DNA of 64,000 bases from Bradyrhizobium sp. MOS003 (GCF_003020125.1 NZ_PYFW01000001.1:1798001-1862000), one strand, 5' to 3'. Shown: positions 39,109 through 47,949, numbered from the stretch's first letter. Translations and numbers: made by a program. Notes: generated by a model from the letters alone, not told the origin.

Positions 39109-39432
39109 GATGCTTATTTATCTCCAAGCCTGCGGGCGAGGGGTTTCCGCGCCGGTCCTGACGCGCTATCCTCTAGCTTACATGCGCGCCTGAGGGAACC
39201 AATCAAGGGTACAGGCGTCATACCCTCCTGTGTAACTCCGTCGCGATCATGGCGATCCAGGCGGCAGTAGCGGTTGTTGCGTAAAAAGTCGCTGGCCGGA
39301 AGTTTGGCCGGGTCTGGTTGCGTAACGTCGGCCGCTCGTCGTCAGCCAGTGGCTGCGTGGAGTGCCACCAGCGGATTCCGATCCGTCTGGTACATCATGG
39401 CTCGGTCGCGAATGGCCATGCTGGGGAAAAGC
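39109..39432. other. Divergent intergenic region, tal-pgi / membrane protein gene
   Basis: This 324-base gap separates the leftward tal-pgi operon from the rightward gene at 39433. It must hold the promoter of the sugar-phosphate operon, whose ribosome-binding site GGAG lies just before the tal-pgi ATG. Two copies of GTTGCGTAA occur near 39275 and 39318. I see no RNA gene, convincing promoter consensus or longer inverted repeat. Confidence 0.4.
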
Positions 39433-40068
39433 ATGCACGCTCATCCTGATGGTTTGGCGTTTGCTGTTGCCGACAGCCGGCAATCGGCCGCGAGCATCGA
39501 CGTATCCCGCGATCTAGAGATCAGTCGATGCGTGACGCAGTTGCGGCTGCTGGTCGCGTCGGGCTTTGCGATGACCCTGCTCAGCGCGAGCCTCGCCTTC
39601 GATTGGTGGGACGGTTTCGGCGACTACGACACGACGCTCGGCTATGCCGGTGTCGCACTGTTCGGCCTGGTGACATGCTGGCTGATCTGGATGCTCCCCG
39701 CCGAACGGGGAGCGGTGGTGGTGGTCACCCCCTACGGCATACGGGACCTCCGTATCGGCAATGAATTTCTGCTGTGGGATTCGATTGCGGAGATTTCGGC
39801 TGAGGAGAGCCGCGGCCACCGCATGATCGTGCTGACCCCGACGCCGGCCTTGCGGCGGCAGCTCCGCTGCATCCCCGATTTGGCCCGTTGCGCGCAAAAC
39901 GATCGCATTGTCATCCCGTCGGAGGGCCTGGCGACCGATTTCGAGACACTGCTGCGCGCTTGCCGCGATTGTCATGCTGCGAGCGGTCTCCGCGCCGCAC
40001 TGCAGCAGGAGAAAGATGAACGCGGCACCCAGGGTGGCGCTCAGGGCTTCGCCGTACAAGCGTCATAA
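39433..40068 (+). CDS. Membrane protein with PH-like domain, function unknown
   Basis: The product is about 211 residues. Two hydrophobic helices (about residues 40-60 and 70-90) are joined by a short acidic loop, WWDGFGDYDTT. A soluble domain follows, with VVVTPYGIRDLRIGNEFLLWDSI, the strand pattern of bacterial PH-like membrane proteins. No enzymatic motif is visible. The start is uncertain: ATG 39433 follows GGGG at normal distance, while in-frame starts at 39397 and 39274 are also open. It stands alone, 302 bases before prkA. Confidence 0.6.
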   Translation: MHAHPDGLAFAVADSRQSAASIDVSRDLEISRCVTQLRLLVASGFAMTLLSASLAFDWWDGFGDYDTTLGYAGVALFGLVTCWLIWMLPAERGAVVVVTPYGIRDLRIGNEFLLWDSIAEISAEESRGHRMIVLTPTPALRRQLRCIPDLARCAQNDRIVIPSEGLATDFETLLRACRDCHAASGLRAALQQEKDERGTQGGAQGFAVQAS

Positions 40069-40370
40069 GATCGCCGCTCGCGGATCGCTCACTGCGGCAG
40101 TGCCGAATGGACTCTTCCTCCGGTAATGCCCGGATGTTGCGAGCGAGTGACATTTTCTGGAAATGAGCGATGATGGATATAGATTCGCACAAATAACAGG
40201 CAGGTGCCTGTTCGTAACTCAACGAGTGCCTACGTTGTGCGTTGCGTCAAGTCGGCACCCGGGTGTCCAATGATCGTCATGTGCTCACGCTGATTCGAGA
40301 GTGGCGCTACGGAACGGTCCAGTCGCTGCTTTAGTTCAGTTGTGTAGCGGAACTCACGCGGAGAGGGATC
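40069..40370. other. Intergenic region upstream of prkA
   Basis: The 302-base gap must contain the prkA operon promoter. A strong ribosome-binding site (GGAGAGGG) lies 4 bases before the prkA ATG at 40371. I looked for a sigma-54 site (TGGCAC and TTGC at 5-base spacing) and an EcfG-type site (GGAAC and CGTT) and found no convincing match. The base composition is more AT-rich than its surroundings around 40140-40200, consistent with a promoter. Confidence 0.4.
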
Positions 40371-42314
40371 ATGTACAACGATTCTCTATTCAACGCTTTC
40401 GCTCGGTCGTTCGAGGCGAGAAGCCAGCACGACATGTCGATGGCGGAATATCTGGAGTCGTGTCGAAGCGATCCCATGAAATACGCCAATGCGGCGGAGC
40501 GATTGCTAGCGGCGATCGGTGAACCCCAGACGATTGACACGGCCAAGGACCCACGCCTTGGCCGTATTTTTTTGAATCGCACGATCCGCACCTATCCGGC
40601 CTTCGCCGGCTTCTACGGCATGGAAGAGACCATCGAGCGCATCGTCGGTTTCTTCCGTCATGCGGCGCAGGGCCTCGAAGAGCGCAAGCAGATCCTCTAT
40701 CTGCTTGGCCCGGTCGGTGGCGGTAAATCCTCGCTGGCCGAGCGGCTGAAGTCGCTGATGGAAGTGCATCCGATCTACGTGCTCAAGGCCGGTGACGAAC
40801 TCTCGCCGGTGTTCGAGAGCCCGCTCAGCCTGTTCGATCCCGATCAGTTGGGTCCAATGCTGGAAGAGAAATACGGCATTCCGCGCCGCCGTCTCACCGG
40901 CCTGATGAGCCCGTGGTGCTACAAGCGGCTGGAGGCCTTCGGCGGCGATATTTCCCAGTTTCGCGTCGCCAAGATCCAGCCGTCGCGGCTGCGCCAGATC
41001 GGCATCGCCAAGACCGAGCCCGGTGACGAGAACAACCAGGACATCTCTTCGCTGGTCGGCAAGGTCGACATCCGCAAGCTCGAGACCTACGCGCAGAACG
41101 ATCCCGACGCCTATAGCTATTCCGGCGGCCTCAACCGCGCCAACCAGGGCGTGCTCGAGTTCGTCGAAATGTTCAAGGCGCCGATCAAGATGCTGCATCC
41201 GCTGCTCACGGCGACGCAGGAAGGCAACTACATCGGCACCGAGAACATCGGCGCGATCCCCTTCACCGGCGTGATCCTCGCGCACTCCAACGAAGCCGAG
41301 TGGTCGAGCTTCAAGGCCAACAAGAACAACGAGGCCTTCATCGACCGCATCTGCGTGATCAAGGTGCCCTACTGCCTGCGGATCACGGAGGAGCAGAAGA
41401 TCTACGAGAAGCTGATCCAGGGCTCCGAGCTCGCGGCCGCGCCCTGCGCGCCCTCGACGCTGGAGACGCTGGCGCGGTTCTCGGTGATGTCGCGTCTGCG
41501 CAAGCACGAGAACTCCACGACGTACGCCAAGATGCGGGTTTATGACGGCGAGAGCCTGAAGGAATCCGATCCGAAGGCGCGCAGCGTCCAGGAATACCGC
41601 GATGCCGCCGGTGTCGACGAGGGCATGGACGGCGTCTCCACCCGCTTCGCGTTCAAGATCCTGGCTGCAACCTTCAACCACGATCCCCAGGAGGTCGCCG
41701 CCGATGCCGTGCATCTGATGTACGCGCTGGAGCAGTCGATCAAGCGCGAGCAGCTGCCGGAGGAAGTCGAGAAGCGCTATCTCGAATTCATCAAGGCGGA
41801 CCTGGCGCCGCGCTACGCCGAGTTCGTCGGAAACGAGATCCAGAAGGCTTATCTGGAGTCCTACTCGGATTACGGCCAGAACCTGTTCGACCGCTACGTC
41901 GACTATGCCGATGCCTGGATCGAGGACCAGGACTTCAAGGATTCCGATACCGGCCAGTTGCTTGATCGCGAACTCTTGAACCAGGAACTCACCAAAATCG
42001 AGAAGCCGGCCGGCATCGCGAACCCCAAGGACTTCCGCAACGAGGTGGTCAAATTCTCGTTACGGTCCCGGGCCCAGAACGGCGGCAAGAATCCGAGCTG
42101 GATCTCCTACGAGAAGATTCGCGAGGTGATCGAAAAGAGGATATTCTCCCAGGTCGAGGACCTGCTTCCGGTCATCTCCTTCGGGTCGAAGAAGGACGGC
42201 GAGACGGAGAAGAAGCACGGCGAGTTCGTCGCACGCATGGTGGAGCGCGGCTACACCGAGCGTCAGGTTCGCCGGCTCGTCGAATGGTACATGCGCGTGA
42301 AGCAGGCCGGGTGA
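40371..42314 (+). CDS. prkA: PrkA family serine protein kinase
   Basis: The 647-residue protein is the PrkA/YeaG type: an AAA+ core with Walker A LGPVGGGKSSL (about residue 122) and a C-terminal kinase-like region. Conserved stretches include YSGGLNRANQGVLEFVEMFK and PFTGVILAHSNEAEW. Enterobacterial YeaG is linked to stationary-phase and nitrogen-stress survival; some relatives were reported to have protease activity. It heads the conserved trio prkA-yeaH-spoVR. Confidence 0.93.
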   Translation: MYNDSLFNAFARSFEARSQHDMSMAEYLESCRSDPMKYANAAERLLAAIGEPQTIDTAKDPRLGRIFLNRTIRTYPAFAGFYGMEETIERIVGFFRHAAQGLEERKQILYLLGPVGGGKSSLAERLKSLMEVHPIYVLKAGDELSPVFESPLSLFDPDQLGPMLEEKYGIPRRRLTGLMSPWCYKRLEAFGGDISQFRVAKIQPSRLRQIGIAKTEPGDENNQDISSLVGKVDIRKLETYAQNDPDAYSYSGGLNRANQGVLEFVEMFKAPIKMLHPLLTATQEGNYIGTENIGAIPFTGVILAHSNEAEWSSFKANKNNEAFIDRICVIKVPYCLRITEEQKIYEKLIQGSELAAAPCAPSTLETLARFSVMSRLRKHENSTTYAKMRVYDGESLKESDPKARSVQEYRDAAGVDEGMDGVSTRFAFKILAATFNHDPQEVAADAVHLMYALEQSIKREQLPEEVEKRYLEFIKADLAPRYAEFVGNEIQKAYLESYSDYGQNLFDRYVDYADAWIEDQDFKDSDTGQLLDRELLNQELTKIEKPAGIANPKDFRNEVVKFSLRSRAQNGGKNPSWISYEKIREVIEKRIFSQVEDLLPVISFGSKKDGETEKKHGEFVARMVERGYTERQVRRLVEWYMRVKQAG

Positions 42315-42338
42315 GGCGGATGGGAGGCGGATGGTAAA

Positions 42339-43622
42339 GTGCCCATTCACATTATTGACAGGCGCCTGAATCCGGGCGGCAAGAGTCTTGAGAACCGCCA
42401 GCGGTTCTTGCGTCGGGCCAAATCCCTGGTGCAGGGCGCCGTCAAGAAGACCTCGCAGGAACGCGACATCAAGGACGTCCTGGAGGGAGGGGAAGTCACG
42501 ATCCCCCTCGACGGCATGCACGAGCCGCGCTTCCGCCGCGAAGGTGGAACGCGCGACATGGTGCTACCCGGCAACAAGAAGTTCATCGAGGGCGACTATC
42601 TGCAGCGCTCGGGCCAGGGCAGCGCCAAGAATTCCGGCCCCGGCGAAGGCGACGGCGAAGACGCCTTCCGCTTTGTCCTTTCCCGCGACGAATTCGTCGA
42701 CCTCTTTCTCGACGATCTCGAACTGCCCGATCTTGCCAAGCGCAAGGTCGCGCAGACCGAGAGCGAAGGCATCCAGCGTGCCGGATACACCACGTCGGGT
42801 TCGCCCGCCAATATCTCCGTGAGCCGGACTGTGCGGCGCGCGCTGGCGCGCCGTATCGCGCTCAAGCGTCCCAGCAAGGAGGAGATCGAAGAGCTGGAAG
42901 CCGCGATCGAGGCCTGCACGGACGACGACGAACGTCTGGTGCTTCTTGCCCAGCTCGAAAAGCTGAAGGCGAAGTCCAAGCGCATTCCCTTCATCGATCC
43001 GCTCGACATCCGCTATCGCCGCTTCGAGACGGTGCCGAAGCCGGTGGCGCAGGCCGTGATGTTCTGCCTGATGGACGTCTCCGGCTCGATGTCCGAGCAC
43101 ATGAAGGATCTCGCCAAACGCTTCTACATGCTGCTCTACGTGTTCCTGAAACGCCGCTACAAGCACGTCGACATCGTCTTCATCCGCCACACCGACCGCG
43201 CCGAGGAAGTCGACGAGCAGACTTTCTTCTACGGCCCGGCCTCGGGCGGCACGCTGGTCTCCAGTGCGCTGCAGGCGATGCACGAGATCGTGCGCGAGCG
43301 CTTCAACCCGTCGGACTGGAACATCTATGCCGCGCAGGCCTCCGACGGCGACAATTCCTATTCCGACGGTGAGCTCACGGGGCTCCTGCTGACCGACAAG
43401 ATCCTGCCGGTCTGCCAGTTCTTTGCCTATCTCGAGGTTGGGGAATCCGGCGGCAGCGCCTTCGATCTCTCCGACTCTTCGCTCTGGACCCTCTATGAGC
43501 GCCTGCGCAACAGCGGCGCACCGCTCTCGATGCGCAAGGTCTCGGAGCGCAGCGAGATTTTTCCGGTGTTCCACGATCTGTTCCAGCGCCGCGACACTGC
43601 CCAGGAGAAAGCCGCTCCATGA
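42339..43622 (+). CDS. YeaH/YhbH family protein (DUF444, VWA-like)
   Basis: The 427-residue protein has a charged N-terminal region starting PIHIIDRRLNPGGKSLENRQ and a C-terminal von Willebrand factor A-like fold with CLMDVSGSMSEHMK, a metal-site-like D-x-S-x-S motif. It is the standard partner of PrkA. The start is GTG 42339 with GGGAGG upstream. It begins 25 bases after prkA and overlaps spoVR in ATGA. The molecular role is unproven; a substrate or adaptor of the kinase is inferred from constant co-occurrence. Confidence 0.92.
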   Translation: MPIHIIDRRLNPGGKSLENRQRFLRRAKSLVQGAVKKTSQERDIKDVLEGGEVTIPLDGMHEPRFRREGGTRDMVLPGNKKFIEGDYLQRSGQGSAKNSGPGEGDGEDAFRFVLSRDEFVDLFLDDLELPDLAKRKVAQTESEGIQRAGYTTSGSPANISVSRTVRRALARRIALKRPSKEEIEELEAAIEACTDDDERLVLLAQLEKLKAKSKRIPFIDPLDIRYRRFETVPKPVAQAVMFCLMDVSGSMSEHMKDLAKRFYMLLYVFLKRRYKHVDIVFIRHTDRAEEVDEQTFFYGPASGGTLVSSALQAMHEIVRERFNPSDWNIYAAQASDGDNSYSDGELTGLLLTDKILPVCQFFAYLEVGESGGSAFDLSDSSLWTLYERLRNSGAPLSMRKVSERSEIFPVFHDLFQRRDTAQEKAAP

Positions 43623-45154
43623 CGGAACGATTGTTCGAAGGCGCGGATTGGGATTTCCACACCTTGCAGCGCATCACCGACGCCTGCGAGACGGTGGCGA
43701 TGAAGGATCTCGGGCTCGACGTCTATCCGAACCAGATCGAGGTCATCACCGCCGAGCAGATGCTGGATGCCTATTCTTCCGTCGGCATGCCGCTGTTCTA
43801 CAAGCACTGGTCCTTTGGCAAGCAGTTCGCCTACCATGAAGCGTCCTACCGCAAGGGCCTGATGGGCCTCGCCTATGAGATCGTGATCAACTCCTCGCCC
43901 TGCATCTCCTACCTGATGGAGGAGAACACGGCGACGATGCAGACGCTGGTGATCGCGCATGCTGCCTTCGGCCACAACCACTTCTTCAAGAACAACTATC
44001 TTTTCAAGCAGTGGACCGATGCCGACGGCATTCTGGACTATTTGGATTTCGCCAAGAATTACGTCATGCAATGCGAGGAGCGTCACGGCCGCATCGAGGT
44101 CGAGCGCACGCTGGATGCCGCGCATGCGCTGATGTCACACGGCATCGATCGCTATCCCGGCAAGAAAAAACTCGATCTGCGCGAGGAGGAGAAGCGGGCA
44201 GGGCGTCGCCGTCAGCACGAGGAGGAAGTCTTCAACGACCTCTGGCGCACCGTGCCCAAGGGCGCCTCGAAGACCCGGTCCGCGATCTCGCTCGAACGGC
44301 GCCGCAAGCTGCTCGGCCTGCCGCAGGAAAACCTGCTCTACTTCCTGGAGAAGAGCGCGCCGCGGCTGGCGCCGTGGCAGCGCGAGCTGTTGCGCATCGT
44401 CCGCCACATCGCGCAATATTTCTATCCGCAGAGCCAGACCAAGGTGATGAACGAGGGGACGGCGACCTACGTCCACTATCGCATCATGACGCAGCTGCAC
44501 CAGCAGGGCCGCATCAGCGACGGCAACTTCCTCGAATTCCTGGGATCGCACACCAATGTGGTATTCCAGCCCGAATTCGACGATCCGCGCTTCTCCGGCT
44601 TCAATCCCTATGCGCTCGGCTTCGCGATGATGCAGGACATCGAGCGCATCGTCACCAGTCCGTCGGACGAGGACCGCGAGTGGTTCCCCGATATCGCCGG
44701 CAAGAACGACGTGATGGGCGTGCTGCGCGACGTCTGGGCCAATTATCGCGACGAAAGCTTCATCGCCCAGTTCCTCAGCCCCAAATTGATGCGGCAGCTC
44801 CGCATGTTCCATCTGCACGATGATCCCGAAGAGCGCGCCGGCATCCGGGTCGATGCGATCCACGACGAGCGCGGCTTCCGCCGCGTGCGGCGCGAGTTGG
44901 CGCGGCAGCACGATGTCGGCTACATCGACGCCAACATCGAGGTGGTCGACGTCGATCTCTCCGGTGACCGCCGCCTGATCCTGCACCACCATGTCATCAA
45001 GGGCGCGCAGCTCAACGAAACCGACGCCAAGCGGGTGCTGCAACATCTCGCCGATCTCTGGACCTACGACGTGTCGCTGATCGAGGTCGATGCCAACGAC
45101 AAGGTCCTGCGCGAATATGTCGTGAGCCCGCGCCCGATCACCGCGGCGGCGTGA
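43619..45154 (+). CDS. SpoVR family protein
   Basis: The 511-residue SpoVR/YcgB family protein shows KHWSFGKQFAYHEASYRKG, YEIVINSSPCISYLMEEN, AHAAFGHNHFFKNNYLF and NEGTATYVHYRIM, all characteristic. The name comes from a Bacillus spore cortex gene, but this organism does not sporulate. Here it is the third member of the prkA-yeaH-spoVR stress operon, translationally coupled to the gene before it. The biochemical function is unknown; conserved His and Glu residues could bind metal. Confidence 0.93.
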   Translation: MTERLFEGADWDFHTLQRITDACETVAMKDLGLDVYPNQIEVITAEQMLDAYSSVGMPLFYKHWSFGKQFAYHEASYRKGLMGLAYEIVINSSPCISYLMEENTATMQTLVIAHAAFGHNHFFKNNYLFKQWTDADGILDYLDFAKNYVMQCEERHGRIEVERTLDAAHALMSHGIDRYPGKKKLDLREEEKRAGRRRQHEEEVFNDLWRTVPKGASKTRSAISLERRRKLLGLPQENLLYFLEKSAPRLAPWQRELLRIVRHIAQYFYPQSQTKVMNEGTATYVHYRIMTQLHQQGRISDGNFLEFLGSHTNVVFQPEFDDPRFSGFNPYALGFAMMQDIERIVTSPSDEDREWFPDIAGKNDVMGVLRDVWANYRDESFIAQFLSPKLMRQLRMFHLHDDPEERAGIRVDAIHDERGFRRVRRELARQHDVGYIDANIEVVDVDLSGDRRLILHHHVIKGAQLNETDAKRVLQHLADLWTYDVSLIEVDANDKVLREYVVSPRPITAAA

Positions 45155-45204
45155 TCTGGTCGGCGACTCCTGGAACGCGATGGAATTCCCGCGAGTGCGG
45201 TGCG

Positions 45205-45275
45205 CTCCCTCCCCCGCCCGCGGGGGGGGAGGGCCCCGGCGCTATGCGCCGACCTCTCCCGCAAGCGGGAGAGGT
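45205..45275. repeat. GC-rich intergenic hairpin repeat
   Basis: Two adjacent palindromes follow spoVR: CTCCCTCCCCCGCC facing a run of G at 45221-45233, and CCTCTCCCGCAAGCGGGAGAGG at 45253-45274 with 9-base arms. This CTCTCCCGCAAGCGGGAGAG pattern is a frequent intergenic repeat in Bradyrhizobium. It lies between convergent genes and could serve as a bidirectional terminator. Confidence 0.7.
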
Positions 45276-45323
45276 TACAGCCAGCCCGAGGCTGATAAGG
45301 GCATGAACGTGAATCGATAGCAC

Positions 45324-45761
45324 CTAACTCGATCGCTTCGCCGCCTTCTTCACCTTGCTCGCATTCAGCTCCACCGCCGCGCGGATCAGCGCCTTCAACG
45401 CTTTCTCGTTGATCGTCTCGCCTTCGCGAATATCGATTGCGCGCCGGACGTTGCCGTCGAGGCTGGAATTGAACAGGCCGGCGGGATCATCCAGCGCGGC
45501 GCCTTTGGCAAAGGTCATCTTCACCACTTCCTTGTAGGTCTCGCCGGTGCAGATGATGCCGTCGTGCTCCCATACGGGAACGCCGCGCCACTTCCACTCT
45601 TCGACGACCTCAGGATCGGCCTGCTTGATCAGGCCGCGGACGCGCGCCAGCATTTCGCCGCGCCAGTCGCCGAGCTCCTTGATCCTGCCGTCGATCAACT
45701 TGGAGGGCGAGGGTCCGTCCGTCACCTTCGCGGCGTTCTTCTTCGCCTCCGCTTTTTTCAT
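45324..45761 (-). CDS. DUF1801 domain-containing protein
   Basis: The 145-residue protein has a Lys/Ala-rich N-terminus and a DUF1801 (YdhG-like) core with the pattern EEWKWRGVPVWEHDGIICTGETYK and KMTFAKGAALDDPAGLFN. No catalytic function is established for the family. It is the last gene of a four-gene leftward operon starting with an ArsR regulator, and overlaps the preceding membrane-protein gene by 4 bases. DUF1801 and AHSA1 genes often sit beside ArsR regulators in bacteria. Confidence 0.85.
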   Translation of the reverse strand: MKKAEAKKNAAKVTDGPSPSKLIDGRIKELGDWRGEMLARVRGLIKQADPEVVEEWKWRGVPVWEHDGIICTGETYKEVVKMTFAKGAALDDPAGLFNSSLDGNVRRAIDIREGETINEKALKALIRAAVELNASKVKKAAKRSS

Positions 45762-45967
45762 GGCCTGGCCTCACCATGCGTACCACGCCGGGCGAGATAC
45801 GGGAGCGCGAACAGATAGAGCCCGGTCGCGAGCAGCGGGATCAGCGGCACCAGCGCCAGGAAACCGATCCAGGCCGCATCGAGCTGCATTATCATGGCGA
45901 CGATGTTGGCGATCACCGCGAGGGTAAAGGCGATGGATAGCCAGCGATGAGTTTGTCGAATCCACAT
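45758..45967 (-). CDS. Small two-helix membrane protein
   Basis: The 69-residue protein begins MWIRQTHRWLSIAFTL and has two hydrophobic helices (about 10-29 and 34-57) with a basic C-terminus. I chose ATG 45967 because GGAGGT lies about 9 bases upstream; a TTG two codons earlier is too close to that site. It is coupled to the DUF1801 gene by an ATGA overlap and follows the AHSA1 gene by 38 bases. Function unknown. Confidence 0.75.
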   Translation of the reverse strand: MWIRQTHRWLSIAFTLAVIANIVAMIMQLDAAWIGFLALVPLIPLLATGLYLFALPYLARRGTHGEARP

Positions 45968-46005
45968 GTTCAACGGACCTCCTTGCGATGGTTGAATGGA
46001 TGCGC

Positions 46006-46437
46006 TTACGCGGCCCGCGCCAGCACCTCGTCCAGCTTGGCCAAAAACTGCTTCCAGCCGGCGTGGGCGCCGCCAAAAGCCTGCTTCTGTGTCGGGCCAA
46101 AGCCCGCCTGCTCGACACGCAGATGCGTGCCTGCACTCGTCGGCGTCAACGTGAAGGTCACGACGCTCTTGAGGTCGAAGGCGGCGTCTTCATGCGAGAA
46201 ATTCCAAGTGTAGGCGAGGGTCTTCTGCGGCTCGATGGTGAGCACCTCGCAATCCAGCACGCCGCCCCACTCACCGCGAAGGTTGAAGCGATGACCGACG
46301 GATGGCTTGAAGTCGTTCTTCATCAGCCATTCCTCGATCAGATGCGGCTGCGTCAGCGCGCGCCAGAGCCGCTCGGGCGGAAAGGCAAATTCGCGCTCGA
46401 TCACGACGGAGCGCGTTTGGCTCGAAGCCTCAGTCAT
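46006..46437 (-). CDS. SRPBCC/AHSA1 family protein
   Basis: The 143-residue protein has the AHSA1 (Bet v1-like) pattern: FAFPPERLWRALTQPHLIEEW at the N-terminus, LRGEWGGVLDCEVLTIEP in the middle and GAHAGWKQFLAKLDEVL in the C-terminal helix. The fold forms a hydrophobic ligand pocket, but the ligand is unknown. It overlaps the ArsR regulator gene in ATGA, a very common pairing in which the regulator controls the AHSA1 gene. Confidence 0.9.
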   Translation of the reverse strand: MTEASSQTRSVVIEREFAFPPERLWRALTQPHLIEEWLMKNDFKPSVGHRFNLRGEWGGVLDCEVLTIEPQKTLAYTWNFSHEDAAFDLKSVVTFTLTPTSAGTHLRVEQAGFGPTQKQAFGGAHAGWKQFLAKLDEVLARAA

Positions 46438-46757
46438 TGGTCCATCCTCTTCAGGAGATCGTCGAGTGCGTCGAGCCGCCTCTGCCAGAAGGAGGTCATC
46501 TGGCTGGTCCAGTCGATCAGCGGATCGAGTGCGCCGGGCTGCGCGCTGTAATGCGTCTGCCGTCCCTCATGGCGGTCGCGCACCAGGCCCGCCTGCTTCA
46601 ACGCGCCGAGATGCTTCGAGACGGCCGGCTGGGAAACGCCGGAGCGTGCCGTCAGTGCCCCGACGGTTTGCTCGCCTTCGCGGCACAGCCGCTCGAAGAT
46701 CGCCCGCCTCGTGGGGTCGGCGAGCGTTCTGAACAAGAGATCGGGGGCCGGAGACAT
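46434..46757 (-). CDS. ArsR family transcriptional regulator
   Basis: The 107-residue winged-helix repressor has LADPTRRAIFERLCREGEQT, then the recognition helix region SGVSQPAVSKHLGALKQAGL and RHEGRQTHYSAQPGAL. No metal-binding Cys cluster is visible, so the signal is unlikely to be arsenic-type metal. It heads the operon arsR, AHSA1, membrane protein, DUF1801. A 20-base palindrome 7 bases upstream is a plausible autoregulatory operator. Confidence 0.92.
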   Translation of the reverse strand: MSPAPDLLFRTLADPTRRAIFERLCREGEQTVGALTARSGVSQPAVSKHLGALKQAGLVRDRHEGRQTHYSAQPGALDPLIDWTSQMTSFWQRRLDALDDLLKRMDQ

Positions 46758-46764
46758 GGATGAT

Positions 46765-46784
46765 CCATAACTATAAAGTTATGG
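46765..46784. promoter_or_regulatory. Probable ArsR operator
   Basis: Perfect 8-base arms CCATAACT (46765-46772) and AGTTATGG (46777-46784) flank ATAA, just upstream of the arsR start at 46757. A further half-site GTTATGG occurs at 46804-46810. AT-rich palindromes overlapping the promoter are typical ArsR-family operators, so negative autoregulation is likely. Confidence 0.65.
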
Positions 46785-46848
46785 ATTAACTCATAGCCGT
46801 GGGGTTATGGGTGTGTCAAGCAAGATATCTCTATGGTCGTTGCGCGCC

Positions 46849-47298
46849 TCAAGGCCGCAAGTACAAATACCCTTGCGACTGCAGCTCAGCCAAACGAACC
46901 ACGCCGCCTCTTTCCGCGCTGACGAAGCCCGGCAGCAACTCCTTCAGCGTCACGTTCTGCGCTTTCATCGTGTTGCCGCAGGCGGCGAGCTCGACGCCGT
47001 CCTTGGAGAATTCGCCGACCCGCTTGCTGATGTCAGGGTTGGCCTGCGCCGCGTGGAACGCCTTCAGCGCCGGCCCATGAATCACCAGCGCGATCGTGAC
47101 GTGGTCGGGACCGCCGACGCCGTCGATGTGGTTCTGGATGTTGCCGAGCACGAAGTTGACCTTCTCGGCATCGCTGAGATGGTAGACGACCTTGAGCTTA
47201 TCCGACTTGGCCGGGTCGGCCGCCGCCTTGGCGCGCGAGGCGGCCAACGCTGCGCCGAGCGCCGAGACGGTGCTCCAAAGGATGTTGCGGCGGTTCAT
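46849..47298 (-). CDS. Exported DsrE family protein
   Basis: The 149-residue protein has an N-terminal export signal: MNRRNILWSTVSALGAALAA with a double-Arg start that could be Tat- or Sec-dependent, cleaved near AKA-AAD. The mature part has the DsrE/F-like pattern KVVYHLSDAEKVNFVLGNIQNHI, VIHGPALKAF and ELAACGNTMKAQNV with one conserved-position Cys. ATG 47298 follows GGAG at 7 bases. DsrE-like proteins handle sulfur in some bacteria; the role of such periplasmic single-Cys forms is unknown. Confidence 0.8.
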   Translation of the reverse strand: MNRRNILWSTVSALGAALAASRAKAAADPAKSDKLKVVYHLSDAEKVNFVLGNIQNHIDGVGGPDHVTIALVIHGPALKAFHAAQANPDISKRVGEFSKDGVELAACGNTMKAQNVTLKELLPGFVSAERGGVVRLAELQSQGYLYLRP

Positions 47299-47328
47299 GA
47301 TGATCTCCTTCAACTTGCCGCAGGCATA

Positions 47329-47949
47329 TCATTTGTGGCGCAGCGCGGCGAGTTCCTTGCGATCGGTCACGAGCGCGGCGCACTCGCTGTTGTCAGTCCG
47401 GTCGAGCCGGAAGATCCCGTCGTCGCTGCCCGCGACCAGCGATCTCTCGGCCTCGTCATCAGGCTTGTTATGCAGCCAGACCCTGATGCTTTCGAGCCGC
47501 ACGATGACTGACTTGTCGTCCTTCGACAGCGCAATGCCGATGCCGCCGCCCTCGCAGTCGACGCCGCATCCGAGGCGGACCTCGTTGCCCTCTCTGGTAA
47601 AGACCGTGTGGCGGCAAGAGCCGCTGGAGTCGAAATCACCACTCCGGTCGCGATAGCGGAAGCCGAGCCTGAAGGAATTGTGCAGCTGCATGTCCGCTTC
47701 AAAAGTCTCCGCCGAGACCAGGAGTTTCATCGTGGCGACCCGCTGCTTGGGGTGTCGTGCCAGGTGCTCGGCATCGTAGCGGCGGACGAAGCAGGCATAG
47801 GCGGTCTTGCCTGGCGTGCCCGCATACACGCGCGCATTGAAGGCATCGGCCTCGGCCTTCGTTGTCTCGCGGACCGGGTCAGCCTCGTCGGCATGGGCGA
47901 CGCCGGTGAATGCGGCAAGGACAAGCGGCAGGATGAGGGTAAGCTTCAT
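47329..47949 (-). CDS. Secreted protein of unknown function
   Basis: The 206-residue protein begins with a clear Sec signal peptide, MKLTLILPLVLAAFTGVAHA, cleaved after AHA. The mature part has four or more Cys that could form disulfides (ACFVRRY, GSCRHTVF, LGCGVDCEGGG, SECAALV) and no motif I recognise. The start at 47949 is fixed by the signal peptide; the 40-codon upstream extension lacks coding character. It lies 30 bases upstream of the DsrE gene on the same strand, so the two may be cotranscribed exported proteins. Confidence 0.7.
   Translation of the reverse strand: MKLTLILPLVLAAFTGVAHADEADPVRETTKAEADAFNARVYAGTPGKTAYACFVRRYDAEHLARHPKQRVATMKLLVSAETFEADMQLHNSFRLGFRYRDRSGDFDSSGSCRHTVFTREGNEVRLGCGVDCEGGGIGIALSKDDKSVIVRLESIRVWLHNKPDDEAERSLVAGSDDGIFRLDRTDNSECAALVTDRKELAALRHK

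Noticed and set aside
40069..40370. Sigma-54 or EcfG promoter for prkA
   Set aside because: GGCAC-like sequence near 40250 lacks the partner element at the correct spacing, and no GGAAC/CGTT pair fits.
45064..45323. Short minus-strand frames over the repeat after spoVR
   Set aside because: They run through the GC-rich palindromes and the spoVR end and show no coding character.
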